Numbered from the stretch's first letter, positions 1 to 8,954 are shown. The stretch: DNA of 64,000 nucleotides from JAWPMT01 sp965215825 (GCA_965215825.1 CBDCEM010000003.1:1054001-1118000), one strand, 5' to 3'. Notes: generated by a model not told the origin, from the sequence alone. Translations and numbers: made by a program.

Positions 1-137
1 ATTACTGCGGAATCCGGTGTTGTGATAAAACGTTTCTGTAAGTCCGCTTCAATCGACTTCCACGGTAAGTTTCTGTTTTTAGATTCGCAGGAAGCGAACA
101 ATAGGGCAAATAGGGCTAAGGTTAGGACTTGCTTCAT
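1..137 (-). CDS. Lipoprotein, N-terminal fragment (cut by window edge)
   Basis: The reading frame starts at an ATG at 137 and runs off the left edge, giving about 45 residues. The N-terminus has a lysine, a hydrophobic stretch and a lipobox-like LFASC, so the mature protein would begin at Cys19 and be anchored to a membrane by lipid. The visible mature part (about 27 residues, starting CESKNRNLPWKS) is too short to place in a family. The approximately 210 bp between it and the gene to its right contain a strong hairpin and no other convincing gene. Confidence 0.7.
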   Translation of the reverse strand, partial: MKQVLTLALFALLFASCESKNRNLPWKSIEADLQKRFITTPDSAV

Positions 138-311
138 CCTCGAAAGATAAATAAATTTTTCCCCTCTTGAGAAAGGCAGGAGGTGTGTTTAAACCTAAAC
201 TCGAAGGGAAAACCTTACAAACCAGACTCGACAGGAGTGGTACCCAGCATGGCCGATGCGTAGGAATGCGGGGCGCGGGTAGGAGTGTATGGCGAGAATA
301 ATGAATAATGC

Positions 312-342
312 GGAGGAGAGGCTTGTCTCTCCTCCTTTTTTT
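312..342 (+). terminator. Strong rho-independent terminator, plus orientation
   Basis: A perfect 9-bp stem (GGAGGAGAG / CTCTCCTCC) with a 6-nt loop is followed by seven T residues on the plus strand. It begins six bases beyond the stop codon of the minus-strand ABC1-kinase gene. The T tract suits transcription in the plus direction, yet no plus-strand gene precedes it in the window. It may mark the end of an unannotated plus-strand RNA, or serve as a transcription barrier between the two minus-strand genes. Confidence 0.6.
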
Positions 343-348
343 AATCTC

Positions 349-1653
349 TTAGAAAAATGCTGGTTTAGTTGTGGTGACCTTGGCCCGAAGCTCATTGAGT
401 AAGGTGTACAAACCGAAATAGGTTCGATTGATATACAATCCGTGTCGTGAACCACGTGGGTGCTTTGATTTGCGTAATTCTTCCATATGAGAGAGGCGAT
501 CACTCAAATCATAGATTTGCTGAAAGTACGTATTGTCTGCGAAATCAAAAGAGTCATAGTGAAACGGACGACCAAGTAAAGTGGTCATCTCTTTAAAAAC
601 ACTCAGGAACACCTGCTTTTCGTGCTCGCTATCGTCTTCATAAATGAAATTTAAGCCAAGCAAAACTTGCATCAATTCCTCATCATTATCCACGATCTGC
701 TTGCGCATGAGTGTAAAATAGGGACCATAGAAATCTTCAGGAATTACTTTGACACAACCAAAATCGATCACTCCTAAATGACCTTCTGAGGTCATCATGA
801 AATTGCCTGGGTGCGGATCTGCATGGACTTGCTTTAGGTTATGGATTTGATGGTGATAAAACTCCCACATGGCTTGCCCTAACTTATCGCGCACTTCTTG
901 TGAGGGATTAGTTGCCAGGAATTCCTTGATGTGTTGTCCATCAAGCCAGTCCATTGTGATGATACGTTCCGCTGACATCTCTTCATAATACTCAGGGAAG
1001 AACAAGTCAGGAATGTGGGAGCAGGCTTTGGAAATCTCCTTCGAACGTTGGACTTCCAGATGGTAATCGGTCTCCTCCAGTAATTTTTCCTCTACTTCCT
1101 CCATGTACTGATCCAATTCTCGTTCATTGAGACTCAGAATTCGTAAGGCGATGGGCTTTACAAGCTTCAGGTCGGATCTGACACTTTGGGCAACACCGGG
1201 GTATTGAATTTTGACAGCATATTCCTTGTCACCGATGGTGGCTTTGTGAACCTGTCCGATGGATGCAGCATTGACCGCATTCCTGGTGAAGGTATCAAAC
1301 AAGGCGCCAGGTGTTTGGTTCAGGTACTTCCGGAATGTCTGGACAACCAGGGGAAAAGACAAGGGAGGGGCGCTGTATTGACCCATGGCAAACTTTTCCT
1401 GATAAGCATTTGGAAGCAGGTTTTTGTCCATCGCCAGCATTTGGGCTACCTTCAACGCACTTCCTTTAAGCTCGCTCAGGGACTGATAAATGTCCGTGGC
1501 GTTATCCTGATCCAACGTTTCTCTTGTGGCATTGGCATCTACCAATTTTCTACCATAGTGCTTGATGTAATTACCACCCACTTTCGCTCCCGTCTTCACA
1601 AATTTCGCGGCCCTCGATACCTTTCCCGTCGGGATTGTGGTTTGCTCCTTCAT
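349..1653 (-). CDS. ABC1/UbiB-family atypical kinase (AarF-like)
   Basis: This 434-residue protein has the ABC1 (UbiB/ADCK/AarF) signatures in order: a KGSALKVAQML stretch (the KxGQ-type motif, residues 63-73), the A-rich loop replacement in NAASIGQVHKA (128-138), the ATP lysine in YAVKIQYPGV (K148), a catalytic HADPHPGNF (277-285) and a metal-binding DFG at 297-299. ABC1 proteins are atypical protein-like kinases or ATPases linked to quinone and lipid homeostasis. No membrane helix is evident. Only 11 bp separate it from the upstream TetR-like gene on the same strand, so the two are probably co-transcribed. The family is certain; the substrate is unknown. Confidence 0.9.
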   Translation of the reverse strand: MKEQTTIPTGKVSRAAKFVKTGAKVGGNYIKHYGRKLVDANATRETLDQDNATDIYQSLSELKGSALKVAQMLAMDKNLLPNAYQEKFAMGQYSAPPLSFPLVVQTFRKYLNQTPGALFDTFTRNAVNAASIGQVHKATIGDKEYAVKIQYPGVAQSVRSDLKLVKPIALRILSLNERELDQYMEEVEEKLLEETDYHLEVQRSKEISKACSHIPDLFFPEYYEEMSAERIITMDWLDGQHIKEFLATNPSQEVRDKLGQAMWEFYHHQIHNLKQVHADPHPGNFMMTSEGHLGVIDFGCVKVIPEDFYGPYFTLMRKQIVDNDEELMQVLLGLNFIYEDDSEHEKQVFLSVFKEMTTLLGRPFHYDSFDFADNTYFQQIYDLSDRLSHMEELRKSKHPRGSRHGLYINRTYFGLYTLLNELRAKVTTTKPAFF

Positions 1654-1664
1654 ACTATAGATCT

Positions 1665-2339
1665 TTATATTTTGTTGTTCTGATACAAGAATTTGGCAAG
1701 GTCCAGGAATGAGTCCAGAGGCCCCTTGCTGACCAAATCAAATGAGAAATTAACCGCCTTTTCAATGGCAGCATCTGTTTGTTCATATCCATGACTGTCA
1801 TCTTTGGCCCAAAAGCGGGTTAAAAACATGAACTGAATCCAGAACCCCTTGTCATATTGTTTGCTGAACGGGCGATCTGCGATCTCCGCAGTGTCCTTTC
1901 CTTCCAATAATAAATCATTTACGTAAGTTTTGAAGGCGTGATGCAGCGGTTTGAAAAAATCAGGATTGATTTCTTTTTGAGGTATACGATCAAATTTCAT
2001 TAACACGAAACTGCGGTTCGCTTTGATCACTTCGACCCAAGTATAGTAAAAGGCAAGGAATTTCTCGCGTACGGAGTATTGGATATAGGCTTCGTCTTTG
2101 TGAAGGATATCCAACGTAGCGTCAAACCATGATTTCCAAATATCTCCTTCCAAAGCCCTGAACGAGTTGTAGTGCTCGTAGAAGTCGACTTCTTTTATTT
2201 TCAATGAATGACAAAAAGCGAAGATTGAAGTGGGTGTCCGCTCATTCAACAACAAATACTCGATATATCGAATTTGCAGTTTTTCTTTTGTGATGGCTTT
2301 TTTTGCCGTTTTTTGTTTCGACTCTTCCATACTTATCAT
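1665..2339 (-). CDS. TetR/AcrR-like transcriptional regulator
   Basis: A 224-residue all-helical protein. The first 60 or so residues look like a divergent TetR N-terminal helix-turn-helix (an IRYIEYLL helix, then a FCHSLKIKEVDFYEHY turn-helix). The rest matches the helical ligand-binding half seen in Bacteroidota TetR-like proteins that sit next to ABC1 kinases. I chose the ATG at 2339; a longer frame to a GTG at 2402 would add 21 residues with no family resemblance, and a second ATG lies at 2330. It probably forms an operon with the ABC1 kinase downstream. Its DNA target and ligand are unknown. Confidence 0.75.
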   Translation of the reverse strand: MISMEESKQKTAKKAITKEKLQIRYIEYLLLNERTPTSIFAFCHSLKIKEVDFYEHYNSFRALEGDIWKSWFDATLDILHKDEAYIQYSVREKFLAFYYTWVEVIKANRSFVLMKFDRIPQKEINPDFFKPLHHAFKTYVNDLLLEGKDTAEIADRPFSKQYDKGFWIQFMFLTRFWAKDDSHGYEQTDAAIEKAVNFSFDLVSKGPLDSFLDLAKFLYQNNKI

Positions 2340-2450
2340 AACGCCGCCCACCTTGCTTTGGTTAAAGGAATAAGACTGTATTTTTAAAGAAAATTTTGAC
2401 ACTCAAGAAGTCTGGCAATTTATAGCTGACTTATAGAAAGAAAATACAAC

Positions 2451-3107
2451 ATGTGTAAGAGAATAATCGTTGCGTTTGCTTTATTTTTCACTGTTCATGG
2501 AGCTTTCAGTCAAGTATTGAAAGCATCGGAAATTTTGGATAGATCTATCGGTTTTCACGATCCCGATGGAGAATGGCCTACACTGCAAGCTGAGCTGACA
2601 TTTAAAGAGACCCGACCTAACGGACCTGATCGGAAAGCGGTAGCTACTGTCAATAATAACAAGGGGTTTTTCGCTCTCAACAGAAATGATGAGGAAGTTT
2701 ATCGTGTGGAAGGTGATAATTGTACTGTGGAGAAAGGAGAAGGTACAAATGATAGAGGGCTCATGCTGCGCAATTACTACCTGTACTTGTGGGGGCTACC
2801 CATGAAACTAAAGGATCCTGGAACTCCGCTGGATGATGCCTATGCTGAGGAGACATTAGATGGCGTGGATTGTTATGTCCTACGTGTCCCGTATGAGGCT
2901 GATATTTGGTATTTCTACATGCGAAAAGACAATTTTGCGATGATCGCCTATAAGTTCTATAAAGACGAAGAGGCTGGTAAAGGTGAGTTCATTCCTACTG
3001 AGGGATTGTTTTCAGTGAAGAATATGAAAATACCCAATAACCGTACCTGGTATGAACTGCCTGGGAATCGAATTTTGGGCACAGATATCCTGACAGCTGC
3101 CCAATAG
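2451..3107 (+). CDS. Secreted protein, DUF6503/LolA-like fold suspected
   Basis: A 218-residue protein with a clear Sec signal peptide (MCKRIIVAFALFFTVHGAFSQ, cleaved near residue 21). The mature part alternates strands and acidic turns, with lines such as ADIWYFYMRKDNFAMIAYKFY that recall the LolA-like beta-sheet proteins common in Bacteroidota (for example the DUF6503 group). No catalytic motif is visible. Its stop codon directly abuts the ATG of the next gene, so both are likely translated from one mRNA. The function is unknown; a periplasmic or cell-surface location is likely. Confidence 0.65.
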   Translation: MCKRIIVAFALFFTVHGAFSQVLKASEILDRSIGFHDPDGEWPTLQAELTFKETRPNGPDRKAVATVNNNKGFFALNRNDEEVYRVEGDNCTVEKGEGTNDRGLMLRNYYLYLWGLPMKLKDPGTPLDDAYAEETLDGVDCYVLRVPYEADIWYFYMRKDNFAMIAYKFYKDEEAGKGEFIPTEGLFSVKNMKIPNNRTWYELPGNRILGTDILTAAQ

Positions 3108-4022
3108 ATGTTCGACATTGTCGTATTGACGGACTCCAAGTACGTCAACCCCATTCAAGCCAATCCTAATGACGCGGATGTGGTGAAAGAAGATCAGATT
3201 CTAATGGAGGCCTGTCAGGAACTTGGACTCTTGGTGGATAGAAAATCCTGGGATGATCCTGATTTTGATTGGTCCTTAACCAGATCGGTTATTTTTCGGA
3301 CAACCTGGGATTATTTCGATCGGTTTGCGGAATTCGAAGTGTGGCTGGAAAAAGCTCGAAAAGTTACACAGTTCATCAATTCGAAAGAATTGGTATACTG
3401 GAATATAGACAAAAGGTATTTGTTGGAGCTTGAGAAAAGAGGGGCGAAGATTGTTCCGACTTATGTTGTAGAACAAGGACAGAAGAAGAACCTCAAAGAG
3501 ATTGCAGATGCCAATAGCTGGCATGAAATTGTGATTAAACCTACGATTTCTGCTTCCTCAAGAGATACCCATCACCTGCCTGATAAGAAATACTCCAGTC
3601 TGGCTACCCAGGCAATGTTTGATGCGCTTTGTGAGCAAAAAACAATGATGATCCAACCCTTTTTGAGTCGTGTTGTTACAGAGGGCGAGTTGTCTTTGAT
3701 TGTGATTGAAGGAAAGGTGACACATGGTGTGCGGAAATTGGCAAAGTCTGGAGATTATCGCGTGCAAAGCGATTTTGGAGGGAGCATTCAAATAGAGGAT
3801 CCCGATCAGGCGGCCATTGATTTTGCTGAAAATACGGTTAGGCAATGTCCCACTTTGCCCCTTTATGCACGTGTTGACCTGATCAAGGATCAAAGCGACG
3901 AATGGAATCTGGGAGAGATGGAATTGATTGAGCCTGAATTGTGGTTTCGATTAAATCCTGAATCAGCGAAAAGCTTGAGTCACGCCATCGTTAAACGGTT
4001 AGACTTATCAGGAACAGTATGA
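3108..4022 (+). CDS. ATP-grasp family ligase (RimK/glutathione-synthetase-like)
   Basis: This 304-residue protein reads as an ATP-grasp enzyme. It has an N-terminal pre-ATP-grasp part containing SVIFRTTWDY, a central nucleotide-binding region with VIKPTISASSRDT (the phosphate-loop lysine) and MIQPFLSRVVTEGELSLIVI, and a C-terminal metal-binding stretch GEMELIEPELWFRLNPES with Glu and Asn in the usual places. Members ligate a carboxylate to an amine through an acyl-phosphate; the substrate here cannot be read. The gene starts on the base after the stop of the secreted protein before it, so the two form a coupled pair. Confidence 0.8.
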   Translation: MFDIVVLTDSKYVNPIQANPNDADVVKEDQILMEACQELGLLVDRKSWDDPDFDWSLTRSVIFRTTWDYFDRFAEFEVWLEKARKVTQFINSKELVYWNIDKRYLLELEKRGAKIVPTYVVEQGQKKNLKEIADANSWHEIVIKPTISASSRDTHHLPDKKYSSLATQAMFDALCEQKTMMIQPFLSRVVTEGELSLIVIEGKVTHGVRKLAKSGDYRVQSDFGGSIQIEDPDQAAIDFAENTVRQCPTLPLYARVDLIKDQSDEWNLGEMELIEPELWFRLNPESAKSLSHAIVKRLDLSGTV

Positions 4023-4030
4023 AAAAGAAA

Positions 4031-4054
4031 GACCCTCACCAATCGATGAGGGTC
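4031..4054. terminator. Hairpin after the ATP-grasp gene
   Basis: An 8-bp perfect inverted repeat (GACCCTCA / TGAGGGTC) with an 8-nt loop starts 9 bases after the ATP-grasp stop codon. On the plus strand no T run follows, so it would be a weak intrinsic terminator or an mRNA-stabilising end. On the minus strand it is followed by a pyrimidine-rich tract and could stop antisense transcription. The rest of the approximately 240-bp gap up to the next gene shows nothing I can name. Confidence 0.45.
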
Positions 4055-4265
4055 CCTTACGGCGGTGTAAGCTAGAAAGCTTTAGTTGAACAGCTTTTTA
4101 AAGCTATTCCAAAAGTAGGCCACCTTAAATGGCTGTACAATACCCAATTAAGGGTAATTTTCAACTTCATTTTTACCGAAAAACAATAGTTCATGTAGGC
4201 GCAATGAGGGCAAGAATGCCTTCAAAAAGTACCTTCATGCTATCTTAGAGCTCAAATTGATACAT

Positions 4266-5558
4266 ATGAATCGTTCTGTTCTTTTCCTGGCTGTTCTTTT
4301 TTGTTTAACCTCCGTGGGGCATGCCCAAATCACTAAAACGGAGAAAAAATTGGTGCGCTATGTAGATGATAACAATGACAAGGCATTGGATCTACTGAAG
4401 AAGATCATCAACATCAATAGCGGGACCATGAACTTTGAGGGCGTTCGGCGAGTGGGAAATGAGTTAATACCGCTTTTCGAGGAACTTGGAATGGCAGTAC
4501 GTTGGGCTGCAGGTTCGTCTTTTGATCGCGCCGGACATCTTGTGGCAAAAATTGAAGGAGGAACGGGTAAGAAATTGTTGCTAATTGGCCACCTGGATAC
4601 TGTATTTGAGCCAGATAGTCCTGCGCAGCGATGGGAGCAGGTCGATGACAACACAATTAAAGGACCAGGGATAGCAGACATGAAAGGTGGGGATATAATC
4701 ATCTTACAGGCATTAAGGGCTTTGCATAGTCAAGATCTTTTGAAGAAGATGAACATCACGGTTGTAATGACCGGAGACGAGGAACTCAGTGGAGCACCAC
4801 TTTCTGAGTCGAAAAAAGAATTAATTGATGCTGCCAAATGGGCAGATATCGCTCTTGGTTTTGAAAATGGTGACGGGAATCCACTAACGGCAAATGTTGC
4901 AAGAAGGAGTTCGTCGGGTTGGAAGCTAACAGTGACTGGAAATGCAGCGCATTCGTCACAAATATTTAAACCCTCCGTAGGTTCAGGAGCCATTTTTGAG
5001 GCGTCCAGGATTCTTTACCAATTCCATGAAGAACTTTCGAAAGAGGAGTTTCTAACCTTTAACCCCGGCATGTTTGCAGGGGGAACTACGGTTAACTATT
5101 CGGAAACGGAGAATAGCAGCTCCGCTTACGGAAAGGATAATGTGGTTTCGAAAGAGGTAATTGTAACCGGAGATATTCGATGTTTGACCCCAGAGCAATT
5201 GGAGAAGGCTCAAAATACCATGATGGAAATTAGCACCAGAAACTTGCCTGGCACCTCGGTAATCATCGAGTTTAGTGAAGGATATCCTCCATTTGCACCC
5301 ACTGATGGAAATTATCAGCTGCTAGAGCAATTTAGTAAGGTGAGTACGGACCTGGGTTTTGATCCGGTAAAGCCTGTAAACCCAAGTGATGCAGGAGCAG
5401 CGGATATATCTTTTACCTCGGAATACATTGAAATGGGGCTGGATGGTCTGGGAATGGGCGGAGCAGATGATCACACGATCAACGAAACAGGTCATTTACA
5501 TACTTTCCCCATGCAAGCCAAGCGTGCCGCAGTATTGATTTATCGATTGACCAGATAA
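4266..5558 (+). CDS. Secreted M20-family metallopeptidase (carboxypeptidase G2-like)
   Basis: A 430-residue protein with a signal peptide (MNRSVLFLAVLFCLTSVGHAQ). It has the metal ligands and catalytic acids of M20 peptidases: GHLDT (His109, Asp111), IADMKGG (Asp138), TGDEELSG (Glu172-Glu173), DAGAADIS, and a final histidine in NETGHLHT. The central dimerisation domain contains the usual RRSSSGWKLTVTGNAAHSS stretch. The order and length match glutamate carboxypeptidase or CPG2-like exported enzymes. I took the ATG at 4266; the frame also opens at a TTG at 4257. It ends 15 bp before paaK, so it may be read into the phenylacetate genes, although no metabolic link is obvious. Confidence 0.88.
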   Translation: MNRSVLFLAVLFCLTSVGHAQITKTEKKLVRYVDDNNDKALDLLKKIININSGTMNFEGVRRVGNELIPLFEELGMAVRWAAGSSFDRAGHLVAKIEGGTGKKLLLIGHLDTVFEPDSPAQRWEQVDDNTIKGPGIADMKGGDIIILQALRALHSQDLLKKMNITVVMTGDEELSGAPLSESKKELIDAAKWADIALGFENGDGNPLTANVARRSSSGWKLTVTGNAAHSSQIFKPSVGSGAIFEASRILYQFHEELSKEEFLTFNPGMFAGGTTVNYSETENSSSAYGKDNVVSKEVIVTGDIRCLTPEQLEKAQNTMMEISTRNLPGTSVIIEFSEGYPPFAPTDGNYQLLEQFSKVSTDLGFDPVKPVNPSDAGAADISFTSEYIEMGLDGLGMGGADDHTINETGHLHTFPMQAKRAAVLIYRLTR

Positions 5559-5573
5559 CCTGATCCGGAACCC

Positions 5574-6866
5574 ATGCTTTACAACCCCGAAAAAGAAAGC
5601 TTGCCTTTAGATGAGTTGCGTCGACTCCAGTCGGAACACCTGAGAACCATGTTGCACAGGCAATATGAAAATGTTCCTTTTTATAGGAAGTTGCTTTCGG
5701 GAAAAGGAATCCATCCGGATGATATCAATAGTATTGAGGATCTTTCCAAACTTCCGTTTACCCGGAAAACTGATCTAAGAGATCAATATCCTTATGGCCT
5801 TTTCGCGGAACCACAAGATCAGATCAGTAGGATACATGCCTCTAGTGGAACGACTGGCAAACCAACTGTTGTGGGGTATAATGCCTATGACCTGAAACTC
5901 TTTGATGAAGTCGTGGCACGTTCCCTCGTTTGTGCAGGAGCAAGGCCAGGTATGAAATTGCACAATGCCTATGGCTACGGATTATTTACAGGCGGGTTAG
6001 GTATGCATGGCGGTGCTACCAAATTGGGAATGGCCGTTATACCGGTATCTGGAGGTATGACTGAACGACAATTAATGATCCTGCAGGATTTCAAGCCGGA
6101 AGTCATTTGTTGCACGCCTTCTTATGCACAAACATTAGCCGAAGAGTGTGTGAAACGAGGTATAGATACAGGTAGTTTGGCCGTAAGATATGCGGTTCTG
6201 GGAGCTGAGCCATGGACAGAAACCATTCGGTCACAGGTTGAAGCAGGACTGCAAGTGGATGCCACGAATATCTATGGGCTGAGTGAGATCATAGGACCGG
6301 GCGTCTCGCAGGAAGATGTAGATGAAAAGGGAACAGGAAGTTATGTTTGGGAAGATCACTTTTTTCCTGAGGTTGTGGACAAAGACTCTGGGGCGCCATT
6401 GCCATACGGACAAGAAGGAGTGCTGGTCTTCACTACGTTGACAAAACAGGCCATGCCATTGCTTAGGTATTGGACAAATGATATCTGTTCTTTACAGTAT
6501 GACCCTAATGGTAAACGTACGCATATCAAAATGTCTGCAATCAAAGGTCGTGCTGATGATATGTTGATCATAAGAGGAGTGAACTTGTTCTATACCCAGG
6601 TTGAAGAAGTGATCAAAGACCTTGATTTCTTAATTCCGAACTATCAATTGGTGGTGACAAGAGAAGGAACCATGGATGAAGTTTTGGTGAAAGTAGAAGT
6701 TGCTGAAGGTGTTGATATTTCAAGTCAGCAATTCTCCAGATCTTTTCGACTGAAAATCAAAGACACAATCGGGATTTCTATGAAAGTGGAACTGATGAAA
6801 AAAGGAGAAGTCCCTATGAGTCAGGGCGGGAAACTGAGTAGGATCGTAGACTTGAGGATGGGGTAA
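5574..6866 (+). CDS. paaK: Phenylacetate-CoA ligase
   Basis: This 430-residue enzyme activates phenylacetate to phenylacetyl-CoA with ATP, the first step of the aerobic hybrid pathway. The AMP-binding P-loop SSGTTGKPT sits at residues 90-98. The YGLSEIIGPG motif and the C-terminal GRADDMLIIRGVNLFYTQVEEV are typical of PaaK rather than of general acyl-CoA ligases. Length fits the family (about 430-440). The ATG at 5574 lies 15 bp after the M20 peptidase. The rest of the pathway is encoded downstream, beyond a symporter gene. Confidence 0.93.
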   Translation: MLYNPEKESLPLDELRRLQSEHLRTMLHRQYENVPFYRKLLSGKGIHPDDINSIEDLSKLPFTRKTDLRDQYPYGLFAEPQDQISRIHASSGTTGKPTVVGYNAYDLKLFDEVVARSLVCAGARPGMKLHNAYGYGLFTGGLGMHGGATKLGMAVIPVSGGMTERQLMILQDFKPEVICCTPSYAQTLAEECVKRGIDTGSLAVRYAVLGAEPWTETIRSQVEAGLQVDATNIYGLSEIIGPGVSQEDVDEKGTGSYVWEDHFFPEVVDKDSGAPLPYGQEGVLVFTTLTKQAMPLLRYWTNDICSLQYDPNGKRTHIKMSAIKGRADDMLIIRGVNLFYTQVEEVIKDLDFLIPNYQLVVTREGTMDEVLVKVEVAEGVDISSQQFSRSFRLKIKDTIGISMKVELMKKGEVPMSQGGKLSRIVDLRMG

Positions 6867-6911
6867 AAATTGATACGCTACACCTCCAATATCTCATTAA
6901 TTTGATAGCGA

Positions 6912-7023
6912 CTAAGCGCGTTTCGATTTTTGGAAACGTCCAGCTTTATTAGGCCTGATTTAATTCATTTTCACATCAGATACTCAAGTTCTTGAAAAGC
7001 CTAATATGGGCGCGTTTTCTTAG
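6912..7023. repeat. Nested long-range inverted repeat in the paaK-symporter gap
   Basis: In the 282-bp spacer, CTAAG at 6912-6916 pairs with CTTAG at 7019-7023. Inside these, ATTAGGC at 6948-6954 pairs with GCCTAAT at 6999-7005. A GCGCGTTT-like string also recurs next to both outer arms. The arms are short, so this may be chance or the remnant of a small element. No open reading frame lies in the spacer. Confidence 0.3.
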
Positions 7024-7148
7024 AAATAGGCAGCGTAATACTCAGGTTTTTTTCTTCCAAACGTTTTCATTTTTGATGTCACCTCAAACCATACATTTGG
7101 TAAGGACAACTTTACTATATTCCAAAATCGAACCTAAATTTTGAGTAT

Positions 7149-8717
7149 ATGGGAGCTGGAATCAGCACGATAGATCTGATTGTCGTAGGTGTTTATTTCA
7201 TAGTCGTTGTAGGCATCGGTCTTTGGGTGGCGAAGGGGACTCAAAGTGGAGAAGATTTGTTCTTAGGGGGTCGGTCTTTCGGCTGGGGTCTGGTAGGTTT
7301 ATCGCTGTTTGCTTCCAATATTTCTACTACCACTATCATCGGTTTGTCCGGTGCTGCCTATAAAACTGGCATAGTGGGGTCGGTTTATGAATGGATGACA
7401 GGTATTCCCCTGGCGATTGCTGCCCTCATTTTTATCCCTCTTTACCTAAAATCCAGAATCACGACCATACCAGAGTTCCTTGAGCTACGATATGATCGCA
7501 GGTCTCGTAACTTCTTTTCATTTATTACCATTTTCATCAGTATTCTCGTTGACACAGCCGGAGGTCTCTATGCCGGAGCATTGGTACTGAAAATCTTTTT
7601 TCCGGACCTGGTACTGTGGCACACCACCCTTGTTTTGGCGTTGGTGGCCGGATTGTATACCGCTGTAGGAGGACTGAAGGCTGTGGTTTATACCGATGCG
7701 ATCCAAGCCATTATCCTGATCCTCGGTTGTGCAGTGTTAACATTCATGATGTTCGAGCAACTAGACTTCTCCTGGGATTCGGTATTGGCGAGCGTTCCTG
7801 AAGGACATTTATCAATGGTACAACCTGCAGATGACGATACTTTGCCCTGGCCTGGATTAATACTAGCAGTTCCAATTTTAGGATTTTGGTATTGGACAAC
7901 CAATCAATACATTGTACAAAGAGTGCTTGGGTCCAAAGACCTGAATAATGCCCGATGGGGCGTGATCCTTGCAGGTTTTTTGAAACTCATCCCATTGTTC
8001 ATCATGGTAATACCTGGGGCTATGGCAATCAGCCTCTTTCCGGATTTGGTGGATGCTGATCAGGTATTTCCAACTGCAGTGATCAATATCCTACCGGTGG
8101 GACTGGTAGGCATAGTATTGGCCGGCTTGATATCGGCCATTCTAAGTAGCGTTGATTCTACGCTAAACTCCGCGTCAACGCTCGTAGTGGTAGATTTTAT
8201 AAAAACCCGAAAGCCAGACCTTACTGATAAAGAAACCGTGAAATATGGTCGGATTACCACAGTGATTCTCATGGTGGTTGCCGCTCTTTGGGCCCCGTTC
8301 ATTGGGAATTTTGGAGGTATTTGGGCCTATCTGCAACAGATGTTCAGCATCATTGTTCCACCAATTGCAGTGATTTTTCTGGTGGGCGTTTTCTATAAAA
8401 GGGGAAATGGCCAAGGAGCGTTCTGGACACTCATCACAGGAATTTTAGGAGGTGTACTATTATTCGCCCTGGCACAAGTAGGGATTTGGACCATACATTT
8501 CACTTATAATATTGGAATCATGGTGGGCTTTTCTACATTGGTTTTCATAGTTGTGAGTAATATGACAGAACCTCCTACGCCAAAAGCGTTGGCGCTTACC
8601 TACCAGCCTTCACTTATGCACGAAGATACGGAAGGGTTGCCATGGTTTAAGGACTACAGGTATCAACTAGTTGTGCTAATCGTATCCATTTTCATCACGC
8701 TAATTATGTTCTGGTAG
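7149..8717 (+). CDS. Sodium:solute symporter (SSS/SLC5 family)
   Basis: A 522-residue polytopic protein with about 13-14 hydrophobic helices and the SSS signature near the N-terminus (GGRSFGWGLVGLSLFASNIS, residues about 40-59), followed by TTTIIGLSGAAYKTG. The pattern is closest to the SGLT-like branch that carries sugars and related solutes with Na+. Its position between paaK and paaE makes uptake of an aromatic acid conceivable, but relatives with this signature usually move sugars, so the substrate is open. It has its own upstream spacer and is followed by 237 bp before paaE, so it is not clearly part of the paa transcript. Confidence 0.88.
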   Translation: MGAGISTIDLIVVGVYFIVVVGIGLWVAKGTQSGEDLFLGGRSFGWGLVGLSLFASNISTTTIIGLSGAAYKTGIVGSVYEWMTGIPLAIAALIFIPLYLKSRITTIPEFLELRYDRRSRNFFSFITIFISILVDTAGGLYAGALVLKIFFPDLVLWHTTLVLALVAGLYTAVGGLKAVVYTDAIQAIILILGCAVLTFMMFEQLDFSWDSVLASVPEGHLSMVQPADDDTLPWPGLILAVPILGFWYWTTNQYIVQRVLGSKDLNNARWGVILAGFLKLIPLFIMVIPGAMAISLFPDLVDADQVFPTAVINILPVGLVGIVLAGLISAILSSVDSTLNSASTLVVVDFIKTRKPDLTDKETVKYGRITTVILMVVAALWAPFIGNFGGIWAYLQQMFSIIVPPIAVIFLVGVFYKRGNGQGAFWTLITGILGGVLLFALAQVGIWTIHFTYNIGIMVGFSTLVFIVVSNMTEPPTPKALALTYQPSLMHEDTEGLPWFKDYRYQLVVLIVSIFITLIMFW

Positions 8718-8898
8718 AAAAAGGTGGAAGAAATTAGTTGATTGATGTTATCAAACTTAACCTGGGACTTGAAACTTATTGTAAGTGATAATCATATCAT
8801 TAAGTTGAAGAATTAGGTTGTTTTCGATTGCATTAAAACATCTCCGAAGCTACTTGACATAGTTAACATCAATGTGCAGTTCATCGAATTTCGGTGAT

Positions 8899-8932
8899 AA
8901 CTCTTGCAAGAGTTAACTAATGATCATTAGTT
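8899..8932. promoter_or_regulatory. Two abutting perfect palindromes upstream of paaE
   Basis: AACTCTTGCAAGAGTT (16 bp, 8899-8914) is directly followed by AACTAATGATCATTAGTT (18 bp, 8915-8932). Each is a perfect inverted repeat, and both begin with AACT and end with AGTT. The block ends 22 bp before the paaE start codon. This is the layout expected of operators for a dimeric repressor that controls the paaEABCDGHI transcript. No phenylacetate regulator of the PaaX or PaaR type is identifiable nearby, so the binding protein is unknown. Confidence 0.6.
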
Positions 8933-8954
8933 TTATGCTACAATTTGTTAGTTT

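Noticed and set aside
1186..1683. Open 165-codon frame on the plus strand opposite the ABC1 kinase
   Set aside because: Antisense to a well-supported gene; the translation has no family features.
2340..2402. GTG start at 2402 for the TetR-like regulator
   Set aside because: It would add 21 residues that precede the expected N-terminus of the HTH; the ATG at 2339 fits better.
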